From Phycisphaerae bacterium (GTDB lineage: Bacteria > Planctomycetota > Phycisphaerae > Phycisphaerales > UBA1924): 64,000 nt of DNA. Positions 42,611 through 50,904 of this stretch are shown one piece after another. A program made the translations under genes and the position numbers. The stretch's first letter is position 1. The number at the start of each line of letters is the position of its first letter. Location: contig JAUHXM010000002.1 in assembly GCA_030426605.1 (NCBI GenBank), positions 1-64,000 on the forward strand. The letters run 5' to 3'. The notes under the pieces are model-generated. The model saw nothing but the letters and a program-made list of their open reading frames with translations, was not told the origin of the DNA and did no database searches.

Positions 42611-43722
42611 TGACCCAACCCGCCAACAGCTCCGGCGTCAAACGAATCGGCGTCCTCACCGGCGGCGGCGACTGCCCCGGGCTCAACGCCGTCATCCGCG
42701 CCGTCACCAAGGACGCCATCTTCCACGGCATCGAGGTCTTGGGCATCGAGGATGGCTTCCTCGGGCTCATTGAGGACCGCATCCGCCCCCTCCACCTCGA
42801 CAATGTCTCCAACATCCTCACCGACGGCGGCACCATCCTGGGCTCGTCCAACAAGGCGAACCCGCAGAAATTCGCCGTTGGCAAGAACGACGACGGGTCC
42901 GTCCGCTGGCGAGACATGACCGACGTCTGCATGACCCACCTCGAGGTGCACGGCATCGAGGCGCTCGTCGTGATCGGGGGCGACGGCACCATGTCCGCCG
43001 CCAAGCCCTTCGCCGACCGGGGCATCAAGTGCATCGGCGTCCCCAAGACGATCGACAACGACCTCTACGGCACGGACATCACCTTCGGGTTCTCGACGGC
43101 GGTCTCCGTCGCGACCGAGGCGCTGGACCGCGTGCACTCGACCGCCGCGAGCCATCACCGGGTGATGGTCGTCGAGGTCATGGGGCGCAACGCGGGGTGG
43201 ATCGCGCTGCACGCCGGCGTCGCGTCCGGGTCGGACGTCATCCTGCTGCCCGAGATCCCGTTCGACCTGGACACCGTCTGCAACTTCTGCGTGCAGCGCT
43301 CGCAGCGCGGCAAGCGCTTCACGATCATCTGCTGCTCGGAGGGCGCCAAGCCCAAGGGCGGCGAGCAGATCATCGAACGCGTGGACCCGACCAGCCCGGA
43401 CCCGATCCGCCTGGGCGGCATCGGCAAGTGGCTCTCCAACCAGATCGAGGACAAGACCGAGATCGAGTCACGCTACGTCGTGCTCGGGCACGTCCAGCGC
43501 GGCGGCACCCCCTGCGCCGGGGACCGTGTCCTCGCGACCCAGTTCGGGCACCACGCGATGGAGCTGCTCAAGCAAGGGAAGTACAACCGGCTCGCGGTGA
43601 TGCAGGGGACGCAGCTGGGCGACGTTGAGATCACCGCCGCGGCGGACAAGCAGCGGCTCGTGCCGCTCGATCACCCGCTCATCGCCGCGGCTCGGTCGGT
43701 CTACACCTGCTTCGGCGACTGA
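42610..43722 (+). CDS. pfkA: 6-phosphofructokinase
   Basis: 370 residues. Signatures: GVLTGGGDCPGLNAVIRA, VVIGGDGTMSAA, GVPKTIDNDLYGTD, VEVMGRNAGWIALHA, and GHVQRGGTP. Glycine follows the Asp in GGDGT (residue-104 equivalent, ATP-type) while PKTID has the Lys (124 equivalent, usual in PPi enzymes). The G104/K124 combination occurs in ATP-dependent PFKs of actinomycetes such as Streptomyces, so ATP is the likely donor. It catalyses the committing step of glycolysis. A -10-like hexamer lies 7 nt before the start. Confidence 0.92.
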   Translation: MTQPANSSGVKRIGVLTGGGDCPGLNAVIRAVTKDAIFHGIEVLGIEDGFLGLIEDRIRPLHLDNVSNILTDGGTILGSSNKANPQKFAVGKNDDGSVRWRDMTDVCMTHLEVHGIEALVVIGGDGTMSAAKPFADRGIKCIGVPKTIDNDLYGTDITFGFSTAVSVATEALDRVHSTAASHHRVMVVEVMGRNAGWIALHAGVASGSDVILLPEIPFDLDTVCNFCVQRSQRGKRFTIICCSEGAKPKGGEQIIERVDPTSPDPIRLGGIGKWLSNQIEDKTEIESRYVVLGHVQRGGTPCAGDRVLATQFGHHAMELLKQGKYNRLAVMQGTQLGDVEITAAADKQRLVPLDHPLIAAARSVYTCFGD

Positions 43723-43831
43723 ACACGGGCTCGTTCGGGCGAGAAATTGAGTCGGAATGAGCGGCGGGTTCCGTTAGACTGCTCGGTTAGGCCGCCGTGG
43801 GGGTGGCTCGCACCGAGAAAGAGAGCCCGAC

Positions 43832-44449
43832 ATGTTCAAGTTTGTTCTCCCGCTGATCGCGGGCGTCGCCGCGTCTTCGGCGGGCGCCGCGATCGTCTCC
43901 GTCGCCGGCAGCACCCAGCTCATCGCCGCGCCGCCGAGCGTCGCGTCCGGCGTGCTCACGAGTCAGAACTTCACGTACGCCTTCAACGAGCGCACGAACG
44001 TGAACTACTCGGGCCAGGTGGACGTCCAGAACCCCGTGCCCGGGTTCGTGTTCGACATCACCAACGTCCCCGGCGGGTTCGTTAACGCGGAGGTTGACAG
44101 CCACCTCATCCATTTCGACGTCACTGACATCAACTCCGACACGATCCTCAACGGCGTCGTCGTGTTCGACCAGCCGATCCTCGCGGTCATCATCGATGGG
44201 GCGAAGCTCAGCAACTCCGACGCCGCGCTCGGCGCGCCCGGGACGGCGTACCCGTTCGGCGTCGCGAACCGGGGCTTCTCGGGCACGCAGGACTGGTTCC
44301 GTCTGACCGCCCCGGACACGCTCGAATTCCGCGTTCGCAACATCAACACGGCCGACCAGATCCGCGTGCTCACCCGGAGCGTGCCCACGCCGGGCGTCGC
44401 GGCGGTGCTCGGGATCGGGTTCCTCGCGGGGTCCCGCCGCCGCCGCTGA
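43832..44449 (+). CDS. secreted protein with PEP-CTERM-like tail
   Basis: 205 residues; GAGAAAGAG upstream. Signal peptide cleaved near AGAA (~20). The beta-rich body contains NFTYAFNERTNVNYSGQV and no domain I can name. The C-terminus is VPTPG + hydrophobic stretch + SRRRR, the fourth member of this sorting-tail group in the window. Not related in body to the other three. Surface or matrix protein likely. Confidence 0.75.
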   Translation: MFKFVLPLIAGVAASSAGAAIVSVAGSTQLIAAPPSVASGVLTSQNFTYAFNERTNVNYSGQVDVQNPVPGFVFDITNVPGGFVNAEVDSHLIHFDVTDINSDTILNGVVVFDQPILAVIIDGAKLSNSDAALGAPGTAYPFGVANRGFSGTQDWFRLTAPDTLEFRVRNINTADQIRVLTRSVPTPGVAAVLGIGFLAGSRRRR

Positions 44450-44578
44450 ACACGTCCCGGAGGCGGATCCGCTGAAACGCCACGCCCCCGTTGCCCGAAT
44501 CACTGGGGCAAGGGTTGCAGTGCGCGCCGCCCGGGTTACGCTGAGCGTGCAAAGAGAATGAGCAGGAGAACGGACACC

Positions 44579-46417
44579 ATGCGGATTCATGCGATGTGTG
44601 CGGCGGTTCTGGCGGTCTGCGGCGTGGCGGCCACGCCCGCGACGGCCGAGGGCGACCTGACACGGGCGCTGCCCCTGACCGAGCGTGAGGGCCGGGCCCT
44701 CGGCGTCGGGCGGTACGTCCCCGACCGCGAGCTCACCCTCGTGGACGGCACCGACACGACCCTGGGTGCCCTGGAGGGCGACGCCGCGACGGTCCTGATC
44801 ATGCGCAGCACCGACTGCCCGCTGTGCATGAAGCTCGGGCCCGCGATCGCGTCGATCGAGCGGGCGTACGCCGACAAGGGCGTCGCGTTCGTCTACGTCA
44901 ACCCCATGAAGGTTGACACCCCCGACGCGATGGCCGAGGAGGTCGGCAAGTACGGGTTCTCCGGCGCGTACGTGCACGACGCGGACGAGTCGTTCGCAAC
45001 CGCCCTCGGCGCGCGCACAACGACGGAGGTCTTCGTGCTTGACCCGTCGCGCACCATCCGGTTCCGCGGCGCGCTGGACGACTCGGTCGGCATCGGGTTC
45101 GCCCTGCCCGAGGCCCGCAACACCTTCCTTGCCGACGCGCTGGATTCCGTCCTCGCGGGCGACGCGCCCGGGGTCACGGCGACCATCCCGCCGGGCTGCA
45201 AGCTCGAGTTCGGGGATGTCGCCGCGTTCCCCGCCGAGCTGACGTACCACAACGCGATCGGGCGGATCATCAACACGAGCTGCGTCTCGTGCCACCGCGA
45301 TGACGGCGTGGGCCCGTTCGCGCTGGACAGCTTCGCCGAGGTCGCCGGCCGCACGCCCATGATTGATTACGTCGTGAAGGAAGGCGTGATGCCCCCGTGG
45401 GACGCCTCGCCGCACGGCGGGCCGTGGAAGAACGACTTCTCGCTGACGGACGCGGAGAAGCAGGCGGTCGCCGCCTGGATCGCCGCGGGCGGGCCCGAGG
45501 GCGACCCCGCGGACGCCGCGCCCGCGCCCGAGTTCAGCACCGCCGAATGGACGATCGGCGAGCCGGATGTGGTGTACGAGATCCCCGACGCTGTGGACGT
45601 CCCCGCGTCGGGCATCATCGACTACGTCTACCAGTGGGTGCAGACGGACGGCAACCGAGACCGGTGGGTGCAGGCGGTCGAGGTGATCAATGACAACCCG
45701 GGCGTGCTGCACCACGCGCTCGTGTTCGTCGAGGACCCGCGCAAGGAGAACGAGTCCGACCGGCGCTACTTCCGGCGCTGGAACGGCGGCGGCGACGGCT
45801 ACTTCGCCGGCTACATCCCCGGGCAGGGCGCGACCGTCTTCCCAGAGGGCTACGGCATGCGTCTCAAGCGGCGCAGCTGGCTCAAGTTCCAGCTCCACTA
45901 CACCGCCAACGGCGAGAAGGTGCGCGATAAGGTCCGCATCGGGTTCAAGTTCGCCGACTCGACGCCGGAGAACAAGGTCGAGATCTCGGGCGTGTTCAAG
46001 GACGACTTCGTCATCCCCGCGAACACGAAGGACGTGACGGTCGTCGCGGAGGAGCGCATCGGGCGCGACATGATGCTCGCGGCGTTCAGCCCGCACATGC
46101 ACTTCCGTGGGTATTCCTACAAGTACGAGCTCGAAACCCCCGAGGGCGAGCGCACGCTGCTGTGCGAGATCCCACGCTACGACTACAACTGGCAGACGCT
46201 CTACGAGCTCGCCGAGCCACTCGAAGTGGCGAAGGGCTCCACGCTCATCTGCACAGCCGTGTACGACAACACCGAGGACAACCCGTACAACCCGGACCCG
46301 TCGAAAGAGGTCACGTTCGGCGAGCAGACGTGGGACGAGATGATGATCGGGTATTACATGTGGTGGCCGATCCGCAAGGAGATCGCCCCGGCCGGCGGCA
46401 TCGGCATGGCGCCGTGA
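44579..46417 (+). CDS. secreted redoxin - cytochrome c - copper monooxygenase-like fusion
   Basis: 612 residues. The ATG at 44579 follows AGGAGA by about 10 nt, better than 44558. Signal peptide cleaved near TAE (~23). Domain order: thioredoxin/AhpC-like fold with CPLC (Cys80, Cys83) at ~45-190; a haem c motif CVSCH at ~235; then a peptidylglycine-monooxygenase-like fold with paired HH (LHHALVF, ~377), FQLHYT, HxH (SPHMHFRG, ~506) and a late Met (DEMMIGYY). These correspond to the CuA and CuB ligands of PHM. An exported electron-transfer/oxygenase is likely; substrate unknown. Such fusions occur in planctomycetes. Confidence 0.85.
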   Translation: MRIHAMCAAVLAVCGVAATPATAEGDLTRALPLTEREGRALGVGRYVPDRELTLVDGTDTTLGALEGDAATVLIMRSTDCPLCMKLGPAIASIERAYADKGVAFVYVNPMKVDTPDAMAEEVGKYGFSGAYVHDADESFATALGARTTTEVFVLDPSRTIRFRGALDDSVGIGFALPEARNTFLADALDSVLAGDAPGVTATIPPGCKLEFGDVAAFPAELTYHNAIGRIINTSCVSCHRDDGVGPFALDSFAEVAGRTPMIDYVVKEGVMPPWDASPHGGPWKNDFSLTDAEKQAVAAWIAAGGPEGDPADAAPAPEFSTAEWTIGEPDVVYEIPDAVDVPASGIIDYVYQWVQTDGNRDRWVQAVEVINDNPGVLHHALVFVEDPRKENESDRRYFRRWNGGGDGYFAGYIPGQGATVFPEGYGMRLKRRSWLKFQLHYTANGEKVRDKVRIGFKFADSTPENKVEISGVFKDDFVIPANTKDVTVVAEERIGRDMMLAAFSPHMHFRGYSYKYELETPEGERTLLCEIPRYDYNWQTLYELAEPLEVAKGSTLICTAVYDNTEDNPYNPDPSKEVTFGEQTWDEMMIGYYMWWPIRKEIAPAGGIGMAP

Positions 46418-46435
46418 TCCGGCCCCTGGCCCGCA

Positions 46436-46473
46436 TTAACATTCCTTTAGGCGGCGCTGGTATGGTTCGGGCA
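46436..46473 (+). promoter_or_regulatory. promoter with TTAACA and TATGGT, 6 nt before the ATG
   Basis: TTAACA at 46436 resembles a -35 (5 of 6), then a 19-nt spacer and TATGGT at 46461-46466 (5 of 6 to TATAAT is not met; 4 of 6). The ATG follows 6 nt later with no Shine-Dalgarno; leaderless candidate with the best -35 of the group. Confidence 0.45.
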
Positions 46474-46739
46474 TGAGCCATGCCATCCACGAACCGACGA
46501 GTCTCTCTGAGAACGCTTCCCCCCGGTCCTTCGGCGTAGCCGTGGCGCTGTGGCTGCTCGTCGTCATCGGGCTGTGCGGCATCCACCGGTTCTATCTCGG
46601 CAAGCCGATCACGGGGGTCATCTGGCTCCTCACCGGCGGCGTGTTGCTCATCGGGCAGATCGTCGACCTGTTCCGCCTGCCCGCGCTCGTCGAGCGCGTG
46701 AACGAGGAGATCACACCCGGGCCCGACCCCGTCGAGTGA
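46473..46739 (+). CDS. TM2-domain membrane protein
   Basis: 88 residues. A TM2 domain: [21 protein letters not shown], then a Gly-Gly turn and a second helix [15 protein letters not shown]2 proteins have two helices and a conserved DRF/HRF-type motif; the exact role is unclear. It is followed 56 nt later by a second, closely related copy at 46796. The -10-like hexamer abuts the start. Confidence 0.88.
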   Translation: MSHAIHEPTSLSENASPRSFGVAVALWLLVVIGLCGIHRFYLGKPITGVIWLLTGGVLLIGQIVDLFRLPALVERVNEEITPGPDPVE

Positions 46740-46795
46740 CACGCCAGAAAGCGGCGTCCCCCGGTTCCGAACAAGATCTCGGAAAGGGTCTCGTC

Positions 46796-47032
46796 ATGGA
46801 CACTCCAAAGAGCACCGGCGTCGCGTATCTCCTGTGGCTGCTGTGCTTCCTCGGCTTCTTCGGAATCCACCGGTTCTACATGGGCAAGTGGGTGACCGGG
46901 CTGCTCTGGCTCTTCACCGGCGGCCTGTTCCTGATCGGGCAGATCATCGACCTGTTCCTGATCCCCGGGATGGCCGACCGCGCCAACCGCCGTAAGGCGC
47001 GCGAGGGGAACCTCGTCGTCGCGTACGCCTGA
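46796..47032 (+). CDS. TM2-domain membrane protein (second copy)
   Basis: 78 residues from the ATG at 46796 (GGAAAGGG upstream). TM2 domain [37 protein letters not shown] is near-identical to its neighbour, a tandem duplication. The N-terminus is shorter and the tail more basic. The stop is 3 nt from the convergent gene at 47036. Confidence 0.88.
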   Translation: MDTPKSTGVAYLLWLLCFLGFFGIHRFYMGKWVTGLLWLFTGGLFLIGQIIDLFLIPGMADRANRRKAREGNLVVAYA

Positions 47033-47035
47033 CCC

Positions 47036-47935
47036 TCACGGGCACCCGTTGAGGAACCCACTCACGAAGCAGTCGATGTCGTCGTAATTGAGGATCCCCG
47101 ACCCGTCGCAGTCCGCCCTCTCGAGATCACTCGCGAGGAAGCCGCTGACGAAGCAATCGATGTCGTCGAGGTCGATCTGCCCAGTATTGTCACAATCCCC
47201 GATGCACACGGGCCGCGCCATGGCGAGCCCGGTGATATTGGGCCGCACGTCTGCATTCACAACGCTCGTGACGCCCGTGTACAGATCGACGCGGACCAGC
47301 ACGCCGTTGATCAGCAAGAACGCGGTCTCCCCGTCCGATGTCAGACCCGCGATGGGGCCTCCCCCGACGAATTGTGGTCCGAACGACTCGACGCGCTCGT
47401 CCTCCAGGTCTGCGAAGTAGAGCGAGTACGTCGCGACGGCGCCGTACACCACAAGCCTGCCGTCGGATCGGACCGTGATGCCGCTGAGATCGCCTCTCGG
47501 GAATCGCCAAACCTCGGTAGACGCGCCCGTGGCGAGATCCACGCGCAGGATTGATGACTCCCGCGGCACGATATCGTCACCGACGTAGCTGACGACGGCG
47601 TACGCGGTGCTCTCCGAGGTCACCGCCAGCCCCCCCTCAAGATCAAATTCCCAGCCGAGCGGGCCCACGGCGGTCGCGATCGCGGTCATCGGGTCGATGC
47701 GATAGAGCATCTTGTCGTCGAGAGAGAACGAGTACAGAGTGCCGTCGGGAGCGCTGTCAAGCCCGCACGCGTTGGGGATGTCCGTGAACCCGACGCGGTG
47801 GCTCTCGCCGGTCGTCTCATCCATGCTGTACAAAGCCGATCGGCTGCCCTGGCGGATCGCGAACAGATCGGCGTGCGCGACTCCGACCGCGATCAGCGAG
47901 ACAACGACCGCGACGCTCTTCGACAGCAATGCCAT
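47036..47935 (-). CDS. secreted beta-propeller-like protein with dockerin-like module
   Basis: 299 residues from the ATG at 47935, preceded by AAAGGG; 47950 would place that site inside the gene. Signal peptide cleaved near AHAD (~22). Repeated strands such as GLDSAPDGTLYSFSLDDKMLY suggest a propeller. The C-terminus has two calcium-loop repeats, CDNTGQIDLDDIDCFV and CDGSGILNYDDIDCFV, ending GCP, the same module as at 2 and 39896. Probably surface attached. Confidence 0.82.
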   Translation of the reverse strand: MALLSKSVAVVVSLIAVGVAHADLFAIRQGSRSALYSMDETTGESHRVGFTDIPNACGLDSAPDGTLYSFSLDDKMLYRIDPMTAIATAVGPLGWEFDLEGGLAVTSESTAYAVVSYVGDDIVPRESSILRVDLATGASTEVWRFPRGDLSGITVRSDGRLVVYGAVATYSLYFADLEDERVESFGPQFVGGGPIAGLTSDGETAFLLINGVLVRVDLYTGVTSVVNADVRPNITGLAMARPVCIGDCDNTGQIDLDDIDCFVSGFLASDLERADCDGSGILNYDDIDCFVSGFLNGCP

Positions 47936-48287
47936 GGTGTGCCCTTTCATGGGTGGTTGGTGCCCGATTCATCCCGGCTTGTGGCGCGGGGGATGGCCGG
48001 CTGCCGGTGCGGGGCCCGTCTCTCGGGTGAGGGCAGCCTTGCCTCGGGCTCCTGTTTGCACGCGTTGCGTGCACGGTTGCATCGAATCCTCGCTCGCCCG
48101 CCTCGCGCGTTCCGCGCGGATACGCGAGACGACTCCGCGTCCCGAACGATCGCCCCATCAACGCATCTCAGGCGTCCTGCAGGCCGATCGAAGCGTCAGC
48201 CGGCGGTGTTTACATATCCGTGCTTGTTCGAGATCCACCGTCCCGTCAGCCCGCGATCACGAGCCACGCGGCGCGTGCAGGCCGGCA
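47936..48287. other. intergenic region between dnaB and a secreted protein gene
   Basis: 352 nt with no convincing gene. It holds a small palindrome TGCACGC-GTT-GCGTGCA at 48057-48073. No clear terminator for dnaB and no recognised RNA were found. Confidence 0.4.
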
Positions 48288-50081
48288 TCAGAACGGCGGC
48301 AGATCGTCGTCGTCGAACCCCGGGTGGTCGTGCCCAACCGAGGGTGGCGGGGGGGGCGGCGCGTGCGTGCTTGGGTCGTCGTCGAAATCGTCGTCCGTGT
48401 TGAACGGCGTCGGCTCGTACGTCCCCGCGTCGTGCGGCGTGTCGTCCTGCTCGGGCCCGCCCCCGTCGCGGTGGTTCTCGATGGGCCCGGTTTTGGCGCG
48501 CCCGCCGAACGCGCCCGCGGGCGGCCCGCTCGGCGGCTCGTAGTGCGAAGGCTCCGGCGCGGGCGTCGGCACGAACGGGTCCGCGTGCCCCCACTCGCCT
48601 CCCGTGTGCATGCCGTCGTGCGCCTTGAAACGCATGATCTTGTCGTCCCACACGAACTTGATCAGCCCCGTCGGGCCGTTGCGCTGCTTGGCGATGATGA
48701 GCTCGGCGGTGTTGAGCTTGTCCGCGTTCTCCATCTCCCACTCTTCGTCGCCGCGGTGGTAGTACGACTCGCGGTGCAGCAGCATCACGACGTCCGCGTC
48801 CTGCTCGATCGAGCCCGACTCGCGCAGGTCGCTCATCTTCGGGCGGTTGCCCTCGCGCTGCTCGGCACCACGGTTGAGCTGACTCAGGCACACGACGGGC
48901 ACGCTCAGCTCGCGCGCCAGCGCCTTGATCGAGCGCGAAATCTCGGACACCTCGTTCTGCCGGCTCTCGCGCGCCGACCCGGGCGAGCTGAGCAGCTGCA
49001 GGTAGTCGATCACGATGCACTTGATCCCGTGCCGCTGCGCCATCCGGCGCGCCCGGGCACGCAGCTGCAGGATCGTCAGCCCCGGCGTATCGTCGATGTG
49101 AATCGGCGCATCACGCAACGCCTCGGCCGCCTCCGTCAGCTTCTCCCACTCGCCGGCGCTGACGGCCCCGGTCCGCATCTTGTGCGAGTCCACGCCCGAA
49201 CGCGAGCTGAGCAGACGCTGCACGAGCGACGCACGCGACATTTCGAGTGAGAAGATCCCGACCGGCACGGGCTTGGCGCTGCCCTTCGGGCTCCAGGGCG
49301 TCTTGCCGCCGAACGCGATCTGCTCCGTCAGGTTCAGCGCGAGCGCCGTCTTGCCCATCGAGGGACGGGCCGCGAGGATCAGCATCTCGCCAGGCTGCAG
49401 CCCGCTCGTCTTCTCGTCCAGGTCGTCGTACCCCGTGCCGAGCCCGGTGATGACCTTCCCGTCGGCATCGCCGATGCGTTCGAGCTCCGCCATGAGCAGC
49501 TCGGAGAGCGACTCGGGGTCGCCCCCGATCTCTTCCTGCGCGATGTCGAAGATCCGCTTCTCCGCTTCATCGACGACCCGGCGCGCCGAGTCCGGCGCCG
49601 ACTGCCCCTCGGTGTACGCGTCGTGCAGGATCTGACCCGCCGCGTCGATCAGACGCCGCAGCCGCGCGCTCTCCGCGACCAGCCGCGCGTAGTGCGGCGC
49701 GCTCGCCGCGCTGGGAACCGCCTCGGCCAGCTCGACGAGGTAGTCCGTCCCCCCGACCTGATCGAGCACCCCGCGACCGCGCAGCGCCTCGGCCAGCTGC
49801 ACGAGGTCGCCGGACTGGTGCGCCTCGTACGTGTCCAGGAGCGCCTTGAAGATCGCCCCGTGCGACTCCGAGTAGAACTGCTCGGGCTTGTGCACGAGCT
49901 GCACGACCTCGCTGAGCACCCGCGGGTCCAGCAAAATCGACCCGAGCAGCGACCGCTCCGCGTCCGCGTTGTGCGGCGGCACCCTGTCGAAGAGCGCCCC
50001 CAGCTCGGGCTTGCGCTCCCGGCGGTCCTTCCGCCTGGGCTTGGGCTCCATCGACTCGCTGTTGATCGGGATCGTGCTCAA
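48288..50081 (-). CDS. dnaB: replicative DNA helicase DnaB with SSB-like C-terminal tip
   Basis: 597 residues, longer than the usual ~450-470. N-terminal domain (~30-135, PPHNADAERSLLGSILLDP), linker helix, and RecA-like ATPase: ARPSMGKTALALNL (Walker A), FSLEMSRASLVQRLL, CIVIDYLQLL (Walker B), LSQLNRGAEQR, SDLRESGSIEQDADVVMLLHR and FVWDDKIMRF. After the core (~490) comes a ~107-residue Pro/Gly/Asp-rich disordered tail ending FDDDDLPPF. That tip strongly resembles the acidic C-terminal peptide of SSB (DDDIPF). Why DnaB carries it is unknown. Confidence 0.95.
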   Translation of the reverse strand: MSTIPINSESMEPKPRRKDRRERKPELGALFDRVPPHNADAERSLLGSILLDPRVLSEVVQLVHKPEQFYSESHGAIFKALLDTYEAHQSGDLVQLAEALRGRGVLDQVGGTDYLVELAEAVPSAASAPHYARLVAESARLRRLIDAAGQILHDAYTEGQSAPDSARRVVDEAEKRIFDIAQEEIGGDPESLSELLMAELERIGDADGKVITGLGTGYDDLDEKTSGLQPGEMLILAARPSMGKTALALNLTEQIAFGGKTPWSPKGSAKPVPVGIFSLEMSRASLVQRLLSSRSGVDSHKMRTGAVSAGEWEKLTEAAEALRDAPIHIDDTPGLTILQLRARARRMAQRHGIKCIVIDYLQLLSSPGSARESRQNEVSEISRSIKALARELSVPVVCLSQLNRGAEQREGNRPKMSDLRESGSIEQDADVVMLLHRESYYHRGDEEWEMENADKLNTAELIIAKQRNGPTGLIKFVWDDKIMRFKAHDGMHTGGEWGHADPFVPTPAPEPSHYEPPSGPPAGAFGGRAKTGPIENHRDGGGPEQDDTPHDAGTYEPTPFNTDDDFDDDPSTHAPPPPPPSVGHDHPGFDDDDLPPF

Positions 50082-50190
50082 GGGAGCGTCCTTGCCGGGC
50101 GGTCTGAATCGGACACTCTACCCGCTCCGAACCGCCGCCCGCCCGGTTCCGACAGGCTCTTCAGGCCCGTCCACACCCATAGGATTGCGT

Positions 50191-50901
50191 GTGAGCAGCA
50201 CCCCCGAAACATGGCGTCCCAAGGTCGAGCCCCTGCCCGAAGACCTGCCCCTGGAACCCTTTGCGCTCTTCGGGCGGTGGTTCGACCAGGCTTGGGCCGA
50301 ACGCCGCACGCCCAACGCGAACGCGATGTCCCTCGCGACCATCGACCCGGACGGCACGCCCTCCAACCGCATCGTCCTGTGCAAAGCGATCGAGCCCGAC
50401 CCCGGTCGCATCGTCTTCCACACGAACTACACGGGCGCCAAGGGGCGGGCGATCGCCGCGAACCCCGTCGTCGCCGCCTGCTTCCACTGGGACGTTTACG
50501 ACCGCCAGGTCCGCATGGTCGGCCCCGTCACCAAGCTCTCGGACACCGAGTCGGACGCCTACTTCAAGACCCGCCACTGGACCCGCCGCGTCGGCGCGTG
50601 GGCGAGCGACCAGTCCGAGCCCATCGAGTCACGCGACGCGATGATCGCCAAGGTGGACGCCGTCATCTACAAGCTGGGCCTCGACGTCATGGCGCTCATT
50701 GCCTCCGACGAGGGCGGCCCGCCCGTCGAGATCCCCCGCCCGCCGCACTGGGGCGGATTCCGGATCTGGCCACGTTCCGTCGAGCTCTGGTCCGGCGGCG
50801 AGGGCCGCATCCACGACCGAGCCGTCTGGACCCGCGACGTCACCCCCGCCGGCGACGCCTTCGCCTGCGGTGGCTGGGCCTCCACACGCCTGCAGCCCTG
50901 A
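50191..50901 (+). CDS. pdxH: pyridoxamine 5'-phosphate oxidase
   Basis: 236 residues from the GTG at 50191, with AGGA 6 nt upstream; the track start at 49888 lies inside dnaB on the other strand. Family signatures: PNANAMSLATIDPDGTPSNRIVLCK, YTGAKGRAIAANP, RQVRMVGPVTKL, and the C-terminal PHWGGFRIWPRSVELWSGGEGRIHDR. The FMN enzyme converts PMP/PNP to pyridoxal phosphate. It ends 3 nt from the convergent fusion gene and has no partner gene for vitamin B6 nearby. Confidence 0.93.
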   Translation: MSSTPETWRPKVEPLPEDLPLEPFALFGRWFDQAWAERRTPNANAMSLATIDPDGTPSNRIVLCKAIEPDPGRIVFHTNYTGAKGRAIAANPVVAACFHWDVYDRQVRMVGPVTKLSDTESDAYFKTRHWTRRVGAWASDQSEPIESRDAMIAKVDAVIYKLGLDVMALIASDEGGPPVEIPRPPHWGGFRIWPRSVELWSGGEGRIHDRAVWTRDVTPAGDAFACGGWASTRLQP

Positions 50902-50904
50902 CGA

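Noticed and set aside
43787-46102. 771-aa minus-strand ORF opposite the fusion oxidoreductase gene
   Set aside because: Shadow frame crossing two genuine plus-strand genes; composition is His/Arg/Val-biased.
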